NCBI RefSeq assembly: GCF_000382145.1
Contig: NZ_KB907639.1
Location: forward strand, 1-64,000
DNA from: Psychrobacter lutiphocae DSM 21542
GTDB lineage: Bacteria > Pseudomonadota > Gammaproteobacteria > Pseudomonadales > Moraxellaceae
Length of the DNA: 64,000 nt
Direction of reading: 5' to 3'
Part shown: positions 59,255 through 64,000 of the stretch, piece after piece
Numbering within the stretch: position 1 is the first letter of the stretch
How the letters are laid out: each line of letters starts with the position of its first letter
The notes under the pieces: generated by a model
Databases searched by the model: none
The model's input: the letters and a program-made list of their open reading frames with translations, nothing else
What the model was told of the DNA's origin: nothing
Position numbers and translations under genes: made by a program

Positions 59255-60118
59255 ATGATAGCCATGACAGCTCAATCTGGATCAACGCACAACACACAAG
59301 ATATGCGAAACAAAAACTTAAATGAGCAACTTAATAAAGGCGCAACAGAATCTGCAAAAGAGGATTTAACTGATGGCCTAGATGAAGGATGGGACGCACA
59401 ATGGCAAGCAGTGAATGCTGGTCGTGCTGCGTTATATCGCTGGTTTGCTGATATGTTTGCACGTGAGCTTACCACTGCCCAATTAGAGGAGTTGCAAGCT
59501 CGCTATGCTGCCATGCATGATATCTTTATAGGCATGGGACTGGAAGCACAAAGTAGTCGCTTACAAAAGGCAATCAATAATCTAAAAGTCATTGTTGAAA
59601 ACGAAAGAGCGTTAGAGCTGGCCGCAGATTTTGCACAAATATTCTTATTAAGTGGTCAGCAAAGTGCACCGCCTTATGCGTCTTATTATATTGAAGCAGA
59701 TCAGATGCTATATGGTAAGCCTGCACAGCAGATGGCACAGTTTTTAAAAAGCCATGATCTCGACTTGCATCCAGATTTTCGTGAGCCAAAAGATCACATC
59801 AGTGTCTATTTACAAGTGATGCAAGTTTGGATTAATGCCACGCTTGAAGTGCAAGCAGAGGGCGAGCAACAAGAGCACAAACAAGCCCAACAACAAGATC
59901 AAAAACAAAAACAGCCAAACATCACTGCCGAACAACGACAAGCAGATATTGCCAATCGTCAAGCTGAGTTTTTGGATACCGCTTTGTTAAATTGGTTGTC
60001 CAAGTTTAGTGCGCGCTGTCAACAAATCGGAGTGAAAACCGATGTCTATCCTGCCCTTACTGAGCTGTTGGTTGGCTTTGTGACTGAGGACAGACAGGCA
60101 TTGGCCGAGCTGCGTTAG
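59255..60118 (+). CDS. torD: TorA-specific chaperone TorD
   Basis: TorD protects apo-TorA and helps load the molybdenum cofactor. The 287-aa helical protein has NAGRAALYRWFADMFARELT and PPYASYYIEADQMLYGKPAQQM with DHISVYLQVM, all TorD/DmsD-family features. Two departures: a polar N-terminal extension of about 45 residues and a Gln-rich insert (EQQEHKQAQQQDQKQKQ) near residues 205-225; these bring it above the usual 200 aa. The stop codon lies in a 9-bp repeat (TGCGTTAGA, TGCGTTAAA, TGCGTTAAC). Confidence 0.9.
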   Translation: MIAMTAQSGSTHNTQDMRNKNLNEQLNKGATESAKEDLTDGLDEGWDAQWQAVNAGRAALYRWFADMFARELTTAQLEELQARYAAMHDIFIGMGLEAQSSRLQKAINNLKVIVENERALELAADFAQIFLLSGQQSAPPYASYYIEADQMLYGKPAQQMAQFLKSHDLDLHPDFREPKDHISVYLQVMQVWINATLEVQAEGEQQEHKQAQQQDQKQKQPNITAEQRQADIANRQAEFLDTALLNWLSKFSARCQQIGVKTDVYPALTELLVGFVTEDRQALAELR

Positions 60119-60310
60119 ATGCGTTAAATGCGTTAACCGCGTTCATTTCAATATTATGCTAAGTTGGCGCTAGGGTACTAAGGGCATTAGACTAGTAGCT
60201 TATCCGTATAAGACGAAAGGCTAAGGTTAACCTTCCTAAGAAGCTGCTAACATAGACCCATTAAAAAAGACGCCTGAAAAAAAGATTATCATGACTAAGA
60301 GAGGTTTGTA

Positions 60311-61606
60311 ATGATCAGTGTTTCTGAACTAAAAACCGCTATTACTGAGCGTGTGAACCGTTACAATCAACAAGACTTGCCATTAACCGCCAGAGCCAAA
60401 GAAAAGCGTGGACTAATGACATGTCAAAATCATATTCTAGCGACCGATATTAAATCTGGCTTTGATGTGCCCAGACAGAATCTGTCCGCGATGGATGGCT
60501 ATGCCTTGGCCATCGGTAGTGTCCTTGATGCAGGTACCCAGATTGAGATTATTGGTGAGTCCCAAGCGGGCACACCCTTTAGCGGTGAGTTACAGCCAGG
60601 GCAGGGCGTACGTATCTTTACTGGGGCGGTGGTGCCTGATGGCTGTGATACAGTGGTAATGCAAGAGAATACTAACTTTGCCGACATTCAGCACAGTATC
60701 GATAAGTCACAGTCTTATGCTATTACTTTAACTCAGGCTGCCGCAGTGGATAAAAATATTCGTAAGCAAGGCGAAGAGATTACCCAAGGCGAAGTCGTCT
60801 TACAGGCAGGCAAGCGTTTAAATCCAGCTGATATTAGTCTATTGGCCAACCTTGGTATTGCAAAGGTTGAGGTCTATAAGCCTTTGGTTATCGGTATCTT
60901 GGCCACAGGAGATGAGTTGGTAAACGTGGGTGAGCCGTTAGAAACTCTGGCGCAAATTTATAACTCAAACACACCAACTTTAAAGAGTATGTTGGTGCAA
61001 TTGCCAGTTGTAATTCATGATTACGATATTATTCCTGATCACCTTGAGATGACACGCAAGGCAGTAACCACAGCAATGCAAGAGTGTGATGTTATTATCT
61101 CTACGGCGGGCGTTTCTGTTGGTGATTATGACTTTTTGACCGCAGTGATTGAAGAGTTAGGTCAGATTAATCATTACAAAGTGGCGATGAAGCCAGGTAA
61201 GCCATTTGTGTTTGGCGAGCTGACCAAAGATCTAGAGCATCCAGTGCTGTACTTTGGCCTACCTGGTAATCCACTGTCTGCTGTCGTTGGTACCTTACAG
61301 TTTATTCTACCAGCCTTATGGCAACTGTCTGGCGTGCAAGCTTCAGATATGCCACTGACGTTAAATTTGCAGGCAAAACTGGGTGCAGATGTCAAAAAGA
61401 GACCTGGACGCACCGATTTTCAACGTGGTATTTTGCACCAAGAGGCAGAGGGCTATGTGGTCAAACCAGCTGGCAAGCAGGACTCGCATCGCATTAAGCA
61501 GTTAAGTTTAGCCAATTGTCTAATAGTATTGCCACGAGAGGCGGGCAGTATGAGTGCTGGTGAGACGGTCGAAGTCCAATTATTCCCTTGGTATACCAAG
61601 CTATAA
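60311..61606 (+). CDS. moeA: molybdopterin molybdenumtransferase
   Basis: MoeA inserts molybdate into adenylated molybdopterin. The 431-aa protein has FDVPRQNLSAMDGYA, GRVFTGA-like VRIFTGAVVPDGCDTVVMQE, GILATGDELV, STAGVSVGDYDF and GLPGNPLSAVV. Its place after torD suits cofactor supply to TorA, though it serves all molybdoenzymes. AGAGAGG precedes the ATG. Confidence 0.96.
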   Translation: MISVSELKTAITERVNRYNQQDLPLTARAKEKRGLMTCQNHILATDIKSGFDVPRQNLSAMDGYALAIGSVLDAGTQIEIIGESQAGTPFSGELQPGQGVRIFTGAVVPDGCDTVVMQENTNFADIQHSIDKSQSYAITLTQAAAVDKNIRKQGEEITQGEVVLQAGKRLNPADISLLANLGIAKVEVYKPLVIGILATGDELVNVGEPLETLAQIYNSNTPTLKSMLVQLPVVIHDYDIIPDHLEMTRKAVTTAMQECDVIISTAGVSVGDYDFLTAVIEELGQINHYKVAMKPGKPFVFGELTKDLEHPVLYFGLPGNPLSAVVGTLQFILPALWQLSGVQASDMPLTLNLQAKLGADVKKRPGRTDFQRGILHQEAEGYVVKPAGKQDSHRIKQLSLANCLIVLPREAGSMSAGETVEVQLFPWYTKL

Positions 61607-61780
61607 GACAAATACAGTTTAAAAACAATACCCCTAAAGCAGTAAGTTACAAGCAACAGGCGCTCCTTTAGGTGAGTATCTATTCGACCACAACCTGTTA
61701 TAATATCTGTTATTCAAATTTTAAATACATGACCATTTCCACCCACAACCTGAGGCAACGCTTAGAGCACACTTTTTATT

Positions 61781-63034
61781 ATGTTAACGGTACCCAATAT
61801 GACCTTTCTACATTCCAACCTAGGGAAGACTAGGCTATACACTCCTTTTTCAAACACAGCTGTATTTGATGGTCTTGGTGCGGTTACATCCATTGCAAAC
61901 AAACAGTTGCCAGCAGCATCCTTGCCCTCGGCACGTTTGTTTGACCCCAGTGTGCTCGGTTTAGCAAGCACGCACATCAGCAAGTCTCATATATCTGCCA
62001 AGCGCTCACCTTCTGTCACAGCGCCTGTCTCGCCTGCGTCAGACAATAGCTTGGCTCAAAAAGTGTTAACCGATGGCTTTTCACGCGAGCTCACCTATTT
62101 ACGACTGTCGATTACCGACTTTTGTAACTTTCGCTGTGGCTACTGTTTGCCCAACGGCTATCAAGGCAAGCGCCCAAAAAACGAACTAACTTTAGACGAG
62201 ATAGAGGTACTGATTCAAGCTTTTGCTCAAGTGGGGACGAAGAAGGTTCGTCTCACTGGTGGTGAGCCATCCATTCGCAAAGATGTCAGTGATATTATTG
62301 AGCTGGTGAAAGCCACGCCAGGTATTGAGACGGTGGCGATGACCAGTAATGGCTATAAGCTTGGTAAGCATATTAAACGCTGGCAACAAGCAGGGCTAAA
62401 TCAGCTAAATATCAGTATTGATAGTTTTGAGCCAGAGGTGTTTCAGCAGATGACTGGCTTTGATATGCTGCCACAACTACTGCAAGATATCGACACCCTG
62501 CTGGCCACCACGGATATCAAATTAAAGCTCAATGGCATCTTAATGGAAAGCACAGCGTATGAAACGCTGCTTGCTGCGTTGGAATATGTCAAAACTCGAC
62601 CTGTCACTTATCGCTTTATCGAGTTTATGCAGACCAGTGATAACAGTGATTTGTTCTTTGCTCAGCATGCCCAGTCAGAGCTGATCACTCAATATCTACT
62701 AGAAAATGGTTGGCAGTCGCACCAAAGAGGTCACACGGATGGTCCAGCGATTGAGTATAGCCACCCTGATTATGTGGGTCGGATTGGGATGATTGCGCCT
62801 TATGCGCCGCATTTTTGTGATAGCTGTAACCGACTGCGAGTCAGTAGCCTCGGTAAGGTGCATTTATGTTTGTTTGATCAAGGCAACTATGACATCCGAG
62901 ACTATTTGCAGCGCCAAGATGTTGAGGGTCTGATTCAGGTGCTACATGGCTTTATGCCGATCAAGCCTGAGCACCACCACTTAGATCAGTCCAATAGTGG
63001 CATGATGGACAACCTATCGATGATTGGTGGTTAG
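61781..63034 (+). CDS. moaA: GTP 3',8-cyclase MoaA (radical SAM)
   Basis: MoaA starts molybdenum cofactor synthesis from GTP. The 417-aa protein has the radical-SAM cluster motif CNFRCGYC (Cys115, 119, 122) in YLRLSITDFCNFRC, VRLTGGEPSIRKD, and the C-terminal cluster CDSCNRLRVSSLGKVHLC. It ends in SMIGG, with the family's terminal Gly-Gly. A poorly conserved N-terminal extension of about 90 residues precedes the core, compared with the 329-aa E. coli protein. The start at 61781 lacks a good ribosome site, so a downstream start is possible. Confidence 0.93.
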   Translation: MLTVPNMTFLHSNLGKTRLYTPFSNTAVFDGLGAVTSIANKQLPAASLPSARLFDPSVLGLASTHISKSHISAKRSPSVTAPVSPASDNSLAQKVLTDGFSRELTYLRLSITDFCNFRCGYCLPNGYQGKRPKNELTLDEIEVLIQAFAQVGTKKVRLTGGEPSIRKDVSDIIELVKATPGIETVAMTSNGYKLGKHIKRWQQAGLNQLNISIDSFEPEVFQQMTGFDMLPQLLQDIDTLLATTDIKLKLNGILMESTAYETLLAALEYVKTRPVTYRFIEFMQTSDNSDLFFAQHAQSELITQYLLENGWQSHQRGHTDGPAIEYSHPDYVGRIGMIAPYAPHFCDSCNRLRVSSLGKVHLCLFDQGNYDIRDYLQRQDVEGLIQVLHGFMPIKPEHHHLDQSNSGMMDNLSMIGG

Positions 63035-63478
63035 CGGTTAGGGCGTGTCCCTAATACTGTCATTGCTTGGTATGTCGCTGACAATATTTTGCTGATTATG
63101 TTTCGCTGATTTGTATTATTTACGCCAATCTCAACAAGAATAGCTGGCAACATCAATGATTGGTTTATTGACAGTATTTGTATAGCTCATTTTTTACAAA
63201 ATATCGACAAGGGTGGGAAGTCCCCCTTTCTCAAAGGGGGATTTAGGGGGATTTTAGTGATGTTTACCGAAAATCAATCCCCAACCCTGAGAAGCGTGAA
63301 GAAAAGCTCTGGGGGAGCTTTTTAGCTTCGCAAGAGTCAAGCTGTGCTTGGCTAACAGGAAAAGGAAGGGAGCTAAATCCCGCATAAATCACAGCCTGCA
63401 TTTTAAGTTGAGAGTGGCGTATTATCTACCATTTTTATTATTTACCACTAATGATTACCTACTATTAAGGACACTTTT
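63035..63478. repeat. intergenic region with an IS5-like end and a hairpin repeat
   Basis: TTAG followed by GGCGTGTCCC at 63038-63051 resembles the IS5-like ends elsewhere, though the following bases differ. At 63221-63240 the inverted repeat CCCCCTTT / AAAGGGGG is followed by ATTTAGGGGGATTTTAG, a REP-like form. No gene is seen. It separates moaA from moaB. Confidence 0.55.
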
Positions 63479-64000
63479 ATGTCAAAAGAAAAACAGTTTA
63501 CCAAACTAAACGTTGCGGTATTAACCGTGTCTGACAGCCGCACTTTAGAGCAAGACACTTCAGGTCAATATCTGGCCGACTCGCTACAAGAGGCAGGTCA
63601 CAATCTGGCAGATCGTCAGCTGATCACCGATGATATCTATAAGATTCGTGCGGTAATTAGTGGTTGGATTGCAGATCCAGACGTCCATGCCGTGATTACG
63701 ACTGGCGGTACTGGCTTTTATATCCGTGACAGTATGCCAGAAGCGGTCAGCGTCTTGTTTGATAAGACCATTGATGGCTTTGGTGAGATGTTCCGCTTGA
63801 TATCCAACGATGAGATTGGGATGTCAACCATTCAATCACGTGCGATTGCGGGCATGGCAAATAACACCGTTATCTTCTGCTTGCCAGGCTCATCTGGTGC
63901 TTGCCGTACGGGCTGGACACAGATTATCAAAGAACAGCTTGATAGTCGCACTGGCCCTTGCAACTTTGTACCGCATTTGATGCGTGTCAATCCAACCCAT
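63479..64000 (+). CDS. moaB: molybdenum cofactor biosynthesis protein B (C-terminus cut by window end)
   Basis: The frame opens at ATG 63479 (AAGGACA before it) and runs off the window without a stop after 174 codons. It has LNVAVLTVSDSRTLEQDTSG, VITTGGTGFYIRDS, and LPGSSGACRTGW, the MoaB/MogA landmarks. E. coli MoaB has 170 aa, so only a few residues should be missing. With moeA and moaA it forms the molybdenum cofactor part of the cluster. Confidence 0.93.
   Translation, partial: MSKEKQFTKLNVAVLTVSDSRTLEQDTSGQYLADSLQEAGHNLADRQLITDDIYKIRAVISGWIADPDVHAVITTGGTGFYIRDSMPEAVSVLFDKTIDGFGEMFRLISNDEIGMSTIQSRAIAGMANNTVIFCLPGSSGACRTGWTQIIKEQLDSRTGPCNFVPHLMRVNPTH

Noticed and set aside
61607-61780. 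Molybdenum cofactor RNA motif before moaA
   Set aside because: Such a motif precedes moaA in E. coli, but I could not make out its conserved stems here; a covariance-model search would be needed.

Overview
The window looks like a chromosomal segment of a gammaproteobacterium of the family Moraxellaceae, most probably Psychrobacter. This is inferred from the moderately AT-rich sequence, the gene orders folK-panB-panC, dapA-(bamC-like)-purC, dsbA/ubiG-gph-yciK and TPR-lolB-ispE-tRNA-Gln-prs-rplY-pth, and the TMAO respiration genes. No database search was possible, so genus level is an inference.

Layout. Positions 1-320 are the tail of an rRNA operon (5S rRNA and its terminator). A tripartite TRAP transporter follows (0.6-3.6 kb), then a decayed 5'-nucleotidase gene and a rhomboid protease. 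From 5.6 to 12.3 kb runs a metabolic block: pcnB, folK, panB, panC, rapZ, darP. On the opposite strand lie a YqfO-like protein, purC, a short BamC-like lipoprotein, dapA and tex. Next are ompR without an adjacent envZ, a small DksA-type zinc-finger gene, and the ubiG-gph-yciK group divergent from dsbA.

The stretch 23.7-28.2 kb is the main mobile-DNA island. It holds an IS5-like miniature element, a broken IS605-type tnpB element, bfd, an IS5-like end fragment and a broken IS607 element (tnpA plus tnpB), and so separates bfd from the two bacterioferritin genes. From 29.5 to 37.9 kb lie a class V aminotransferase, an acyl-CoA ligase, FadH, a FadL-type porin and a Na/Ca exchanger. From 38.1 to 47.7 kb come panD, pth, rplY, prs, two tRNA-Gln genes, ispE, lolB, a large TPR protein and ispA. 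fadBA follows, then a small VbhA-like antitoxin candidate, a CdsA/YnbB-type cytidylyltransferase and an isochorismatase-family hydrolase. The last 9.5 kb is a TMAO respiratory module (torE, torC, torA, torD) followed by molybdenum cofactor genes (moeA, moaA, moaB, the last cut by the window end).

How the genes fit together. panB, panC and panD supply pantothenate. The acyl-CoA ligase, FadH, FadL-type porin and FadBA form a fatty-acid uptake and beta-oxidation set. Bfd and two complementary bacterioferritin subunits handle iron storage. TorE/C/A/D with MoeA/MoaA/MoaB form an anaerobic TMAO respiration unit plus its cofactor, with two exact direct copies of a TorR-box-like decamer upstream.

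The most notable points are: a 130-bp miniature inverted-repeat element that supplies the purC stop codon; the reciprocal active-site losses in the two bacterioferritins; the tor-box-like repeats; an apparently toxin-less Fic-inhibitor-like gene; and a marked tendency to short tandem duplications of 9, 12, 16 or 18 bp at gene ends and promoters.
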